64,000 bases of DNA from Weeksellaceae bacterium (lineage in GTDB: Bacteria > Bacteroidota > Bacteroidia > Flavobacteriales > Weeksellaceae), in contig JAKLPS010000027.1 in assembly GCA_022013695.1 (NCBI GenBank), positions 1-64,000 of the forward strand, in the 5' to 3' direction. A program made the position numbers and the translations under genes. Positions 49,265-58,269 of the stretch are shown here, one piece after another; the stretch's first letter is position 1, and each line of letters opens with the position of its first letter. Below the pieces are notes generated by a model. The model saw nothing but the letters and a program-made list of their open reading frames with translations. It had not been told where the DNA came from and did no database searches.

Positions 49265-50330
49265 ATACTGTGTGATAATGGCGGGAGGCATCGGAAGCCG
49301 ATTTTGGCCTATGAGCACCCAAAAATTCCCGAAACAATTCCACGATATTTTAGGCACCGGACGGACGATGATTCAGCAGACCTACGACCGAATCAATCAG
49401 CTGATCCCAACAGAAAATATCTACGTGATTACCAATCAGGAATATGTAGAACTGACGCAGCAACAGCTGCCCGATGTACCCACCGTCAACATCGTGGGAG
49501 AACCTGCGATGAAAAACACATCGGCCTGCAATCTTTACATGGCCAAAAAAATCGAAGCAGCAAATCCTGATGCCAATATCATCGTAATGCCCGCCGATCA
49601 ATTGATTCTGAAAGAAAACACATTTTTGGAAAAAGCAGAACTTGCCTTCAAAATCACTACAGCGAATGATTATTTGGTGACCCTGGGAATTACGCCTACT
49701 CGCCCTGATACCGGGTACGGCTACATCCAGTTCATCCAGCAAAAGGATGATTATTATTCGAAAGTCAAAACATTTACAGAAAAACCGAATTTGGAAATTG
49801 CAAAAAGCTTTTTGGAGTCCGGAGATTTTCTCTGGAATGCTGGCATCTTTGTTTGGAGTGTCAAAAGTATTTTGGCCGCTTTCAAAAAATATCTTCCTGA
49901 GATGTACAATCAGTTCAACAGCTGCGAGTACAATTGCGAAGCCGAAAAAGAATGCATCGACCAAATCTACCCTACCGTGAGCAAAATATCCATAGACAAC
50001 GGCATATTGGAGAAGGCCGACAACGTCTATGTGATCCCATCCAACCTTGGCTGGAGCGATCTCGGAACCTGGACTTCTGTTTACAACAACGCGGACAAGA
50101 ACAGTGACAATAATGCCATCAATGGAAAAAATGTATTGACCTACAACTCGAAAGGAAATGTGATCAGACTCAAAAATCAAAACAAAGTAGCCGTCATTGA
50201 CGGTCTCAAAAACTACATCATTGTGGACACAGATAAGGCATTATTAATCTGCCCGAGAGACAATGACCAACTGATAAAAGACTATGTTCTGGATCTCAAG
50301 AATCTGAAAAAGGGCGAACGATTTATGTAA
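49251..50330 (+). CDS. manC: Mannose-1-phosphate guanylyltransferase
   Basis: Makes GDP-mannose from mannose 1-phosphate and GTP, a precursor for polysaccharide and glycan synthesis. AGGIGSRFWPMSTQKFPKQF (exactly the pyrophosphorylase signature GGxGxRxWPxS..xPKQ) at residues 11-30, MPADQLI, GYGYIQF, FTEKP and WNAGIFVWS follow. 359 residues, so the phosphomannose isomerase domain of bifunctional ManC is absent. Confidence 0.92.
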   Translation: MNKNKYCVIMAGGIGSRFWPMSTQKFPKQFHDILGTGRTMIQQTYDRINQLIPTENIYVITNQEYVELTQQQLPDVPTVNIVGEPAMKNTSACNLYMAKKIEAANPDANIIVMPADQLILKENTFLEKAELAFKITTANDYLVTLGITPTRPDTGYGYIQFIQQKDDYYSKVKTFTEKPNLEIAKSFLESGDFLWNAGIFVWSVKSILAAFKKYLPEMYNQFNSCEYNCEAEKECIDQIYPTVSKISIDNGILEKADNVYVIPSNLGWSDLGTWTSVYNNADKNSDNNAINGKNVLTYNSKGNVIRLKNQNKVAVIDGLKNYIIVDTDKALLICPRDNDQLIKDYVLDLKNLKKGERFM

Positions 50331-50361
50331 CCCCATATATTTTTAAAAAAACATGTAAGGC

Positions 50362-50395
50362 TTTGATTTTCATCACTCGGTTTTTTTTATTTTTG
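50362..50395 (+). promoter_or_regulatory. Promoter of comM
   Basis: TTTG (50362-50365) and TATTTTTG (50388-50395) separated by 22 bases; leader about 12 bases. Confidence 0.5.
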
Positions 50396-50411
50396 TGAAA
50401 ACAAAACGCAG

Positions 50412-51944
50412 ATGCTTGTCAAAATTTATGGTGCAGCCATTCACGGCGTTTCTGCACAGATTATTACCATAGAAGTCAATGTAGATCAGGGAGTGGGCTA
50501 CCATTTGGTGGGACTTCCAGATAATGCCATCAAGGAAAGCAGCTACCGGATTTCGGCAGCCCTCAAGAATTCGGGATTCAAAATACCTGGCAAAAAAATC
50601 ACCATCAATATGGCGCCCGCCGATCTGCGGAAAGAAGGTTCTGCTTACGATCTCAGCATTGCTTTGGGAATTTTGGCCGCGTCCGATTTGATTAAATATG
50701 AAACACTCAGCGAGTACATCATTATGGGCGAACTCTCTCTGGACGGCAGTCTGCAACCCATCCGCGGCGTTTTGCCGATTGCGATAAAGGCCAGAGAGGA
50801 AGGCTTCAAAGGCATCATACTGCCAAAAAAGAATGCGAGAGAAGCAGCCATTGTCAATCAACTGGACGTTTACGGCATCGAAAATATCACGGAAATCATT
50901 AATTTCTTTAATGAAGATGCGCCTTTGGAAAAATTCGAAATCGACACCAGAAAGGAGTTTCAGGACAAAGTAGATCATTTTCCTTTTGATTTTGATGAGG
51001 TCAAGGGGCAAGAAGCCGCCAAACGTGCCATGGAAGTGGCAGCGGCAGGCGGTCACAACATTATTCTCATCGGCTCACCCGGCAGCGGAAAAACAATGAT
51101 TGCCAAGCGCTTGCCCAGCATTTTACCAACTCTGAGTCTCAAAGAATCTTTGGAAACAACGAAGATCCATTCTGTGGCGGGCAAGATGGGTGCTGAGACT
51201 TCTTTGATAACCATTCGCCCGTTTCGTGCGCCTCACCACACTATTTCCGACGTTGCATTGGTCGGCGGAGGTAGTTATCCCCAACCCGGCGAGATTTCTT
51301 TGGCTCACAATGGCGTGCTTTTTTTGGATGAGATGCCCGAATTCAAAAGGACAGTTCTGGAAGTAATGAGACAGCCGTTGGAAGATAGAGTTGTTACGAT
51401 TTCTAGAGCTAAATTTACCATAGAATATCCCGCAAGTTTTATGCTGGTAGCCAGTATGAACCCAAGTCCCAGCGGCTATTTCCCAGATGATCCCAATAAC
51501 ACCTCATCGACAATGGAAATGCAACGATACATGAACAAACTTTCTGGGCCACTTTTAGATAGAATTGATATTCATATAGAAGTTTCGAAGGTGGAATATG
51601 ATCAACTAGCAGAAAAGAAAAAGGGCGAAAGCAGCGCCAGCATCCGAGCACGTGTCAACCGAGCAAGAGACATCCAAAATGAGCGATATCAAGATTCCGA
51701 CATCAGCTACAATGCACAAATGGGATCCAAAGAAATGGAAAAATACTGCGAACTCGATGAGTATTCTCAGCTGCTAATCAAAGCGGCAATGCTAAAGCTC
51801 AATCTTTCTGCAAGAGCCTACAGCAGAATTCTAAAAGTGGCTCGAACCATTGCCGATCTGGAAAATTCTGAAAACATTCAGGGCGACCACATATCGGAAG
51901 CCATTCAGTATCGAAGTTTGGATCGGGATTTTTGGAATGTTTAA
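50412..51944 (+). CDS. comM: ComM/YifB Mg-chelatase-like AAA ATPase
   Basis: 510 residues. N-terminal Lon-protease-like fold (1-170, GLPDNAIKESSYRISAAL), then an AAA core with Walker A GSPGSGKT at 221-228, Walker B VLFLDEMPEF, and a C-terminal Mg_chelatase_C domain (LNLSARAYSRILKVARTIADL). ComM in Vibrio promotes branch migration during natural transformation. Its stop overlaps the convergent rnhA stop. Confidence 0.92.
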   Translation: MLVKIYGAAIHGVSAQIITIEVNVDQGVGYHLVGLPDNAIKESSYRISAALKNSGFKIPGKKITINMAPADLRKEGSAYDLSIALGILAASDLIKYETLSEYIIMGELSLDGSLQPIRGVLPIAIKAREEGFKGIILPKKNAREAAIVNQLDVYGIENITEIINFFNEDAPLEKFEIDTRKEFQDKVDHFPFDFDEVKGQEAAKRAMEVAAAGGHNIILIGSPGSGKTMIAKRLPSILPTLSLKESLETTKIHSVAGKMGAETSLITIRPFRAPHHTISDVALVGGGSYPQPGEISLAHNGVLFLDEMPEFKRTVLEVMRQPLEDRVVTISRAKFTIEYPASFMLVASMNPSPSGYFPDDPNNTSSTMEMQRYMNKLSGPLLDRIDIHIEVSKVEYDQLAEKKKGESSASIRARVNRARDIQNERYQDSDISYNAQMGSKEMEKYCELDEYSQLLIKAAMLKLNLSARAYSRILKVARTIADLENSENIQGDHISEAIQYRSLDRDFWNV

Positions 51945-52426
51945 TCGAATAAGCCGCCGTCACTCTGAGTCTCAAAATAAGTATCAATCTCCAAATCTCC
52001 TGACTTGGAAGCCGCCACAGCCAGCTGATCGCAGATTTCATTTTCGGGATGTCCGGCGTGGCCTTTGACCCAATGGAAATGGGGATTGTGAAGCTGGTAT
52101 AATTTATAAAATTCTCTCCAAAGATCCGGGTTTTTTACGTTCTTCCACCCGCGTTTGATCCATCCGAAGATCCAATTCTGGTTGATGGCGTCTGCAACAT
52201 ATTTGCTGTCGGTGAAGATGTGGACGTCATTGTCTGCGCTTTTTAATTTCGAAAGAGCAGCCGTTACAGCCATCAGCTCCATCCGGTTGTTGGTGGTTTT
52301 CCGGAAGCCTTTGGAGTAGGTTTTCTGGTATTTTTTTTCAGGAACACGCATCAGGATGCCATAACCGCCCGGCCCGGGATTTCCGCTGCAGGCACCGTCT
52401 GTATAGATTTCGATTCTTAAACTCAA
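51941..52426 (-). CDS. rnhA: Ribonuclease HI
   Basis: Cleaves RNA in RNA-DNA hybrids. YTDGACSGNPGPGGYG (first Asp), NRMELMAV (Glu), FTDSKYV (Asp) and NEICDQLA (last Asp), plus HWVKGHAGHPEN, give the complete active site. 161 residues, single domain, no hybrid-binding domain. Confidence 0.95.
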   Translation of the reverse strand: MSLRIEIYTDGACSGNPGPGGYGILMRVPEKKYQKTYSKGFRKTTNNRMELMAVTAALSKLKSADNDVHIFTDSKYVADAINQNWIFGWIKRGWKNVKNPDLWREFYKLYQLHNPHFHWVKGHAGHPENEICDQLAVAASKSGDLEIDTYFETQSDGGLFD

Positions 52427-52512
52427 ACTAAGAGGATTTTAGATAGTGGAAATTTCAGATTTCAAACTATGCTTTGAAGTAAAATGTTGTTAATATAAGA
52501 TCTTCCAATCGC

Positions 52513-54090
52513 TTAATAAGGAAAGTCATCATCGTCGTCGTCATTCATCGCAGAACCCGAGACTTGATTGTTTTCATTCGGAAGCCCGAATGCTGTATGC
52601 GGGTCGCTCGTAATGGTAATTCTGTCGAATCCGGACGGCTCATCCTTCTGTCCGAAGTTGGAAGGGATATATTCGTAACTGCTTCCGAGGTCGGCAAATT
52701 TACCGATATTTTTGTGAAATGCCAGCCGCACGTCGGCCGTTGCGCCGTTCCTGTGTTTTGCGATGATGATTTCCGCTTGGTTTTCTGTGCTGGATTTTAC
52801 GTTCTCATCGTCATTATCCCAATCAGCAATCTTATAATATTCCGGTCGGAAAATGAAGGAAACAATATCTGCATCCTGCTCGATAGCGCCCGATTCTCGC
52901 AGGTCGGAGAGCAGCGGTCTTTTTCCGGGACGCGCCTCTACGCTTCTGGATAGTTGAGAAAGTGCGACCACCGGCACGTTTAGTTCTTTTGCAATGGCTT
53001 TTAAGGATCGGGAAATCATTGCGATTTCTTGTTCGCGATTTCCGGCGCCTTTTCCGGCGTTCGCGGTCATCAGCTGGAGATAATCGACCATAATAATCTT
53101 TACGCCGTGCTGCATGACCAGCCTTCGGCATTTGGCACGGAAATCAAAAATAGAAAGCGCGGGCGTTTCGTCGATATAAAGCGGCGCATTTTCTAAGGCG
53201 GAAACATTGGTGAAAAGCCGTTGCCATTCTTCGTCCGACATTTGTCCTTTTCGCAATTTCTCGGACGAAATCCCTGTTTCCGAGGAGATCATTCTGGTAA
53301 TCAGCTGCACAGAGGCCATTTCCAGAGAAAACAATGCCAACGGAATTTGCTGGTCTACGCTGATGTTTCGAGCCATCGACAGCAGAAAAGCCGTTTTGCC
53401 CATCGCCGGCCGAGCGGCAATGATGATGAGGTCGGAGTTTTGCCAGCCGCCGGTTTCCCTGTCCAAAGCTGAGAATCCGGATGGGATGCCGGACAAACCT
53501 TCTTTGTCTTTTAAGGATTTGATTTTATCGATGGCGTCTTTTACCAAAGTGTTGGCAGTATCGAAGCCTTTTTTGATGGTGCCGTTGGTGATTTCGAAGA
53601 AGGATTGCTCGGCTTTGTCCAGCAATTCGAAAACATCGGTTGTTTCTTTGTAAGAATTGTCTATCACGTTGGCGGAAACATTGATTAAGGATCTCAGAAT
53701 AAATTTTTCCAAGATCACCCGCACGTGATATTCTATATGAGCCGACGAGCTCACGCCCATTGTAAGATCGATAATGTAGTGATCGCCGCCTGCGAGACCC
53801 AATTTTTCGGTTCTTTTCAGTTCCTGGATAACGGTCATCAGGTCAATCGGCGAATTATTTTCGTACAATTTCAGGATGGCCGCAAAGATGGTTTGATGTC
53901 TTGGATCGTAGAAGACTTCGGGCGTCAAGAGATCGATAGAATAATCGAGCCCTTTTCTGTCAATCAAAAAAGTACCGATCACTAATTTTTCGAAATCCAA
54001 TGCATTGGGCGGCATTTTGCCATCCGAAATGGAGAGTTCCTTTGCAAAATTACCGTGAATCAAAGACGATAATGTATCCTTCTGTGCCAT
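52513..54090 (-). CDS. dnaB: Replicative DNA helicase DnaB
   Basis: Hexameric helicase at the replication fork. N-terminal domain 30-130 with EKLVIGTFLIDRKG, then RecA core with Walker A ARPAMGKTA at 226-234, Walker B VKIIMVDYLQLM and DLRESGAIEQDAD. 525 residues with an acidic tail (NDDDDDDFPY). No intein. The -7 box lies four bases before its ATG. Confidence 0.95.
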   Translation of the reverse strand: MAQKDTLSSLIHGNFAKELSISDGKMPPNALDFEKLVIGTFLIDRKGLDYSIDLLTPEVFYDPRHQTIFAAILKLYENNSPIDLMTVIQELKRTEKLGLAGGDHYIIDLTMGVSSSAHIEYHVRVILEKFILRSLINVSANVIDNSYKETTDVFELLDKAEQSFFEITNGTIKKGFDTANTLVKDAIDKIKSLKDKEGLSGIPSGFSALDRETGGWQNSDLIIIAARPAMGKTAFLLSMARNISVDQQIPLALFSLEMASVQLITRMISSETGISSEKLRKGQMSDEEWQRLFTNVSALENAPLYIDETPALSIFDFRAKCRRLVMQHGVKIIMVDYLQLMTANAGKGAGNREQEIAMISRSLKAIAKELNVPVVALSQLSRSVEARPGKRPLLSDLRESGAIEQDADIVSFIFRPEYYKIADWDNDDENVKSSTENQAEIIIAKHRNGATADVRLAFHKNIGKFADLGSSYEYIPSNFGQKDEPSGFDRITITSDPHTAFGLPNENNQVSGSAMNDDDDDDFPY

Positions 54091-54094
54091 TGTA

Positions 54095-54102
54095 CAAAGA
54101 TA
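54095..54102 (-). promoter_or_regulatory. -7 box of dnaB
   Basis: TATCTTTG on the minus strand, exactly four bases (TACA) before the ATG at 54090. Suggests a leaderless or near-leaderless mRNA. Confidence 0.55.
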
Positions 54103-54372
54103 GTTTTTTTAGAATTTTGAAAGAATCAAGATGCTAACAAAATTATTAACAATTCTTAAAAAGCGTTTATTCAAAAGAGAATCGTTGTTAGTAAATAAAT
54201 ATGATTTTTTTATGAGTTTTCCAGTAAATGAGAATCGCACCTGCAAATCGCTATCTAAATGTAACTATTTTTTATCGAAAGAACACCAAATAACTCTTAA
54301 ACTAAAAGATAAAATTCCAAAAATCCTTGTGAATTTGGGTTTTATTTGGCTCAAAACCTCTTTTTAATTCAT

Positions 54373-54394
54373 AAAAAACGGGCTAAAGCCCGTT
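54373..54394 (-). terminator. Intrinsic terminator of fumC
   Basis: AACGGGCT-AA-AGCCCGTT with six T residues following on the minus strand, 68 bases after the fumC stop. Confidence 0.8.
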
Positions 54395-54462
54395 ACCATA
54401 AACATTTTCTATCAATCGAACTACACAAAGTCAGATCTTTATTATCTTAGATTCATTTGAAA

Positions 54463-55857
54463 CTACTTCAAGCTCCCAACCATATCTTCCGGCTTTACCC
54501 ATTCGTCAAATTGCTCTGCTGTCAGAAGTCCGAGGTTGACGGCTTCTTCTTTCAGAGTGGTTCCGTTTTTATGCGCTGTTTTCGCGATTTTTGCAGCATT
54601 TTCGTAGCCGATATGCGTATTAAGCGCTGTCACCAGCATTAGAGATTTGTCCACCAATTCTTTGATTCTCTTTTCATTTGGCTCGATACCGACGGCGCAA
54701 TGGTCATTAAAGGAAACCATCGCATCCGCTAATAATTGTGCCGATTGCAAGAAATTATAAGCCATCACCGGTTTGAAAACATTCAGTTCGTAATTTCCCT
54801 GCGTTCCTGCGAAAGAAATCGTGGTGTCGTTGCCAAGAACTTGTGCGCAGACCATTGTCAAAGCCTCATTCTGAGTCGGATTTACTTTTCCCGGCATAAT
54901 GGAAGATCCCGGCTCGTTCTCCGGAATGTGAATTTCCCCAATGCCTGATCTTGGCCCGGAAGCCAACAAGCGGATGTCCTGGGCAATTTTGAAAAGAGAA
55001 ACCGCCAATTGTTTCAAGGCGCCGTGAGATTCCACAATACCGTCGTGCGCTGCCAAAGCCTCAAATTTATTGGGTGCCGTCACAAAAGGAAGTCCTGTAA
55101 ATTCTGCAATATATTTAGCCACCAAAACATCATAACCTTTCGGCGTATTAAGTCCGGTTCCGACGGCAGTTCCGCCAAGCGCCAACTCCTTCAAATGCTC
55201 CAAAGTATGCGTGATTGCTTTTTTCGCATAATCCAATTGTGCCACATAGCCCGAGAATTCCTGCCCCAAAGTCAAAGGCGTGGCATCCATCAGGTGCGTT
55301 CTCCCGATTTTCACGATATTGCGGAATTGTTTGGCTTTTTCGTCCAGCGTTTGTCTCAGTTTATCCAAAGCCGGCAAGGTTTCTTTCACCACTTTGGTGT
55401 ACGCGGCGATATGCATAGCCGTTGGATAGGTATCGTTGGAAGACTGGGATTTATTGACGTCGTCATTCGGGTGGATAAACGGTTTGTCACCGAGAGTTCC
55501 ACCGTTGAGAACGTGCGATCGGTTGGCAATCACTTCGTTCACGTTCATATTAGATTGTGTTCCCGAGCCTGTCTGCCAGATCACCAAAGGAAATTGATCA
55601 TACAATTTACCTTCCAAGATTTCGTCACAAACCTTGGCAATCAGGTCTCTTTTTTCTTCAGAAAGCACGCCCAACTCTGCATTGGTATAAGCGGCGGCTT
55701 TTTTCAGGTAAGCAAATGCATCGATGATCTCGCGGGGCATACTTGCTGCCGGCCCGATTTTGAAATTGTTGCGGGACCGCTCGGTCTGAGCGCCCCAAAA
55801 CTTGTCTGCGGGCACCTGCACCTCGCCCATCGTGTCTTTTTCGATTCTGAAATTCAT
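54463..55857 (-). CDS. fumC: Class II fumarate hydratase
   Basis: Iron-independent fumarase of the TCA cycle. [16 protein letters not shown] (about 98-113), [18 protein letters not shown] and the signature [16 protein letters not shown] are present; the aspartase/fumarase family is resolved to FumC by these and by 464 residues. Monocistronic. Confidence 0.95.
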   Translation of the reverse strand: MNFRIEKDTMGEVQVPADKFWGAQTERSRNNFKIGPAASMPREIIDAFAYLKKAAAYTNAELGVLSEEKRDLIAKVCDEILEGKLYDQFPLVIWQTGSGTQSNMNVNEVIANRSHVLNGGTLGDKPFIHPNDDVNKSQSSNDTYPTAMHIAAYTKVVKETLPALDKLRQTLDEKAKQFRNIVKIGRTHLMDATPLTLGQEFSGYVAQLDYAKKAITHTLEHLKELALGGTAVGTGLNTPKGYDVLVAKYIAEFTGLPFVTAPNKFEALAAHDGIVESHGALKQLAVSLFKIAQDIRLLASGPRSGIGEIHIPENEPGSSIMPGKVNPTQNEALTMVCAQVLGNDTTISFAGTQGNYELNVFKPVMAYNFLQSAQLLADAMVSFNDHCAVGIEPNEKRIKELVDKSLMLVTALNTHIGYENAAKIAKTAHKNGTTLKEEAVNLGLLTAEQFDEWVKPEDMVGSLK

Positions 55858-56183
55858 TATAATTTAGATTTATTATTGATCATAGAAAATATTCGATTCC
55901 GCTCAGCCATCCGTTCTGATTCTTTTTATTAGGAGCTATTTCCCGCTTTCCGTTGCAATCTTTTTTTTTCTCAGCCTTGCCGCCGCCGAAAAAAAAGGAT
56001 TTCCACTGCAATCGGGGCTATGGGTTTTGTTATCCTTATCCGGCATTTTCCAACTTCATTTCAACTGATTTTCCAACCTTACGAATTTACTAAAAACTAA
56101 AAGTGTGGCAAAATGAAAAAAATCAAGTCCTAAATTTTGTCAGATCTAAGAAAATCATTTATTTTTGCTAAAAATATATCGAT
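55858..56183. other. fumC-56184 intergenic region
   Basis: 326 bases with no gene. Holds repeat copy B at 55930-56021; the remainder is AT-rich with no sure promoter for either side. Confidence 0.6.
55930..56021 (-). repeat. Dispersed hairpin repeat, copy B (92 bases, short core)
   Basis: Minus-strand reading starts ATAGCCCCGATTGCAGTGG, reaches AATCCTTTTTTTT, then a core of about 19 GC-rich bases, and ends AAAAAAGATTGC...AAAGCGGGAAATAGCTCCTA. Same ends as copy A (23003-23144), different core. Confidence 0.8.
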
Positions 56184-56459
56184 ATGATGTTGTCTGCATT
56201 TTGGCCCGTTTATCAATTCCTTTGGACCGTTTACTTTTTCACAATGCTTTTGTGTGGATTTTGGTGTATTTTGATGTTCTTCGGATTCATCGTTCCGCTT
56301 TGGCTGACAGAAGGATTGGCAGAATATTACGGAAAGATCAACAAAAACTTCGATCCCGAGCAAGTGCGATACAAAAAACTTTATGAGCAGGAAGGCGTAG
56401 AAGTAATTTATCAAAGACCCGCAGGAGAAAAAAGCACCAGCCACGGGCATCCGCATTAA
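56184..56459 (+). CDS. Small membrane protein with His-rich tail
   Basis: 91 residues. One long hydrophobic hairpin or two short helices at about 8-42 (rich in Trp, Phe and Cys), then a charged tail EYYGKINKNFDPEQVRYKKLYEQEG and an end SHGHPH that could bind metal. No family recognised. A clear terminator lies 56 bases downstream, which supports a real plus-strand gene over the antisense frame. A second ATG is at 56187. Confidence 0.6.
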   Translation: MMLSAFWPVYQFLWTVYFFTMLLCGFWCILMFFGFIVPLWLTEGLAEYYGKINKNFDPEQVRYKKLYEQEGVEVIYQRPAGEKSTSHGHPH

Positions 56460-56514
56460 TTTGGCGATTTTCTTTTCGCAAGAGATTGCACTCAAAGCGA
56501 AACAACATATATTC

Positions 56515-56545
56515 AAATCCATTCTTTAATAAGAGTGGATTTTTT
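56515..56545 (+). terminator. Intrinsic terminator after the 56184 gene
   Basis: AAATCCATTCTT pairs with AAGAGTGGATTT around TAAT, followed by T residues. Confidence 0.8.
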
Positions 56546-56604
56546 AGTTCTCTTGAACCCTTCAGACTTAATTCTTGGCGTTTTCTTCTTGTTTCTTATT
56601 TCCA

Positions 56605-56612
56605 TATCTTTG
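56605..56612 (+). promoter_or_regulatory. -7 box of prfA
   Basis: TATCTTTG, perfect TAnnTTTG, 17 bases before the ATG. Confidence 0.5.
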
Positions 56613-56629
56613 CACCTTAAAAATTTAAT

Positions 56630-57718
56630 ATGTCCAAGTCATTAATCCCCAAACTGGAAGCCATAAAACAACGATATAATGAGGTCGCGGAGCTCATCAT
56701 CCAGCCCGATGTGATCTCGGATCAAAAAAAATATTCGACGCTGAACAAAGAATACAGCGATCTGGGAAAGATCGTCAAAGTGTTTGATGAGTATAAAGGT
56801 GCGCTCGACACCATTGCAGAGTCAGACAACATCATCGCAGACGGTTCTGACAAAGAATTTGTAGAAATGGCAAAGCAGGAAAAGTATGAGGCGATGGACA
56901 AGCTGCCTGGATATGAAGAGCAGCTTAAGTTTCTCCTGATCCCCAAAGATCCTGCGGATGATAAAAACATCATCCTGGAAATGCGTTCCGGAACTGGTGG
57001 CGACGAAGCAGCAATTTTTGTGGAAGATATGTACCGGATGTACACGATGTATTTCAAAACGAAAGGCTGGAAACACGAGATCACAGACGCCAGCGAAGCC
57101 ACCAAAGGATACAAAGAACTGATTATGAAAGTGCAAGGGGAAAGTGTCTATGGCATTATGAAATTTGAGTCTGGCGTCCACCGCGTTCAGCGTGTGCCGG
57201 AAACCGAATCTCAGGGCCGGGTTCATACTTCCGCGATCACCATTGCGGTTTTGCCCGAAGCGGAAGAAGTGGATGTGGAAATCAATCCGGCAGATATCGA
57301 GATGCAAACTTCACGCTCTGGAGGTGCCGGCGGACAAAACGTCAACAAAGTCGAAACAAAAGTACAGCTGACGCACAAGCCCTCTGGACTGGTCGTCGTC
57401 TGCCAACAGGCGCGCTCACAGCTGGCCAATAGGGAATTGGCGATGGAAATGCTTCGGGCAAAACTGTATGACATCAAGTTGCAGCAAGTGGTTGGCGATA
57501 TCGCTGCTCAGAGAAAAACAATGGTTTCCACTGGCGATCGTTCTGCAAAGATCAAAACGTATAACTATCCGCAAGGCCGGGTGACGGATCACAGAGTGAA
57601 TAAGTCTATATACAATCTGGATGCGTATATGAATGGTGATATTCAGGAAATGATGGATGCCGTCATCATGGCAGAAAATGCCGAGAAACTGAAAGGTGAG
57701 GAAGAGGGAATTGCCTAA
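56630..57718 (+). CDS. prfA: Peptide chain release factor 1
   Basis: Reads UAA and UAG and triggers peptide release. GGQ at about 234-236 in [15 protein letters not shown] is the catalytic motif; the recognition tripeptide is PET (190-192) in [15 protein letters not shown], a P-x-T form as in RF1 (PAT in E. coli). [21 protein letters not shown] follows. 362 residues; no programmed frameshift, which belongs to RF2. Confidence 0.95.
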   Translation: MSKSLIPKLEAIKQRYNEVAELIIQPDVISDQKKYSTLNKEYSDLGKIVKVFDEYKGALDTIAESDNIIADGSDKEFVEMAKQEKYEAMDKLPGYEEQLKFLLIPKDPADDKNIILEMRSGTGGDEAAIFVEDMYRMYTMYFKTKGWKHEITDASEATKGYKELIMKVQGESVYGIMKFESGVHRVQRVPETESQGRVHTSAITIAVLPEAEEVDVEINPADIEMQTSRSGGAGGQNVNKVETKVQLTHKPSGLVVVCQQARSQLANRELAMEMLRAKLYDIKLQQVVGDIAAQRKTMVSTGDRSAKIKTYNYPQGRVTDHRVNKSIYNLDAYMNGDIQEMMDAVIMAENAEKLKGEEEGIA

Positions 57719-57762
57719 TCTCAAAATATCACGTTGGAAAGACCGCAACTTGCATTCTTTCT

Positions 57763-58185
57763 CTATTTAATGCGATCCGTTCCCCTAAGACCGGCAAATC
57801 GGACGCCGTATTTCCAATTGCAATAGGCAAAGAATTGATACAATCTGTACTCGAATTCGAATCCGTAGTTTTCTCTCTGGTCATAATCTATTGCGACTTC
57901 GTAAAAATTTGGATTCGCCCCAGAGTAGAATCTCGAATTCCACTCGCTTACCAAAATACTGTTTCTTGATTTGAGGCTAGATTCTGTGAACATTGATTTT
58001 GGCTGGGCTCTAGTTGCTACAAAATTTTCATAATCGGTATCGAAAACGGTAATTTCCCACTCATCCGCAGAGTCGGTTTTCTTTTGCGTCGCAACGGTCG
58101 GATGATCCTGAGCTTTTGCTTTTGGCCTCGCCGTACAAGACCAGACCAATAAAGACAAAAGGGCGAGAGCAAGTAAATTTTTCAT
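57763..58185 (-). CDS. Predicted lipoprotein, DUF6146-like
   Basis: 140 residues. Signal ending in LLVWSC with the lipid-attached Cys at about 17, a short polar linker, then a compact domain rich in aromatic residues: SEWNSRFYSGANPNFYEVAIDYDQRENYGFEFEYRLYQFFAYCNWKYGVRF (noted by FYEVAIDY and EYRLYQFF). I remember this pattern as DUF6146; function unknown. Its -7 box is in the loop of the neighbouring gene's terminator. Confidence 0.75.
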   Translation of the reverse strand: MKNLLALALLSLLVWSCTARPKAKAQDHPTVATQKKTDSADEWEITVFDTDYENFVATRAQPKSMFTESSLKSRNSILVSEWNSRFYSGANPNFYEVAIDYDQRENYGFEFEYRLYQFFAYCNWKYGVRFAGLRGTDRIK

Positions 58186-58209
58186 ATCAGATAATTCATT
58201 TAATTACAC

Positions 58210-58240
58210 AAAAAACCGTTCCAAAGATATGAAACGGCTT
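58210..58240 (-). terminator. Terminator of the nuclease gene, overlapping a promoter
   Basis: Minus strand AAGCCGTTTC pairs with GGAACGGTTT (two G-U pairs) and is followed by T residues. The loop contains TATCTTTG (58222-58229), a perfect -7 box 36 bases before the downstream lipoprotein gene. Confidence 0.7.
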
Positions 58241-58269
58241 GTATATATATCGCAATCATTTTGATCCTT

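Larger units (their letters stand above)
54091..54462. other. dnaB-fumC spacer
   Basis: 372 AT-rich bases. It contains the dnaB -7 box (54095-54102) and the fumC terminator (54373-54394). A plus-strand frame at 54131-54367 (78 codons) has a lysine/leucine-rich composition expected of AT-rich noise, no good promoter and no family I recognise, so I do not call a gene; a decayed gene is possible. Confidence 0.5.

Noticed and set aside
54131..54367. 78-codon plus-strand frame between dnaB and fumC
   Set aside because: AT-rich composition, no promoter box at a sensible distance, no family resemblance. A decayed gene cannot be excluded.
56130..56522. 130-codon minus-strand frame opposite the 56184 gene
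   Set aside because: The plus-strand frame has membrane-protein character and a terminator in the right direction; the minus frame has neither promoter nor terminator.
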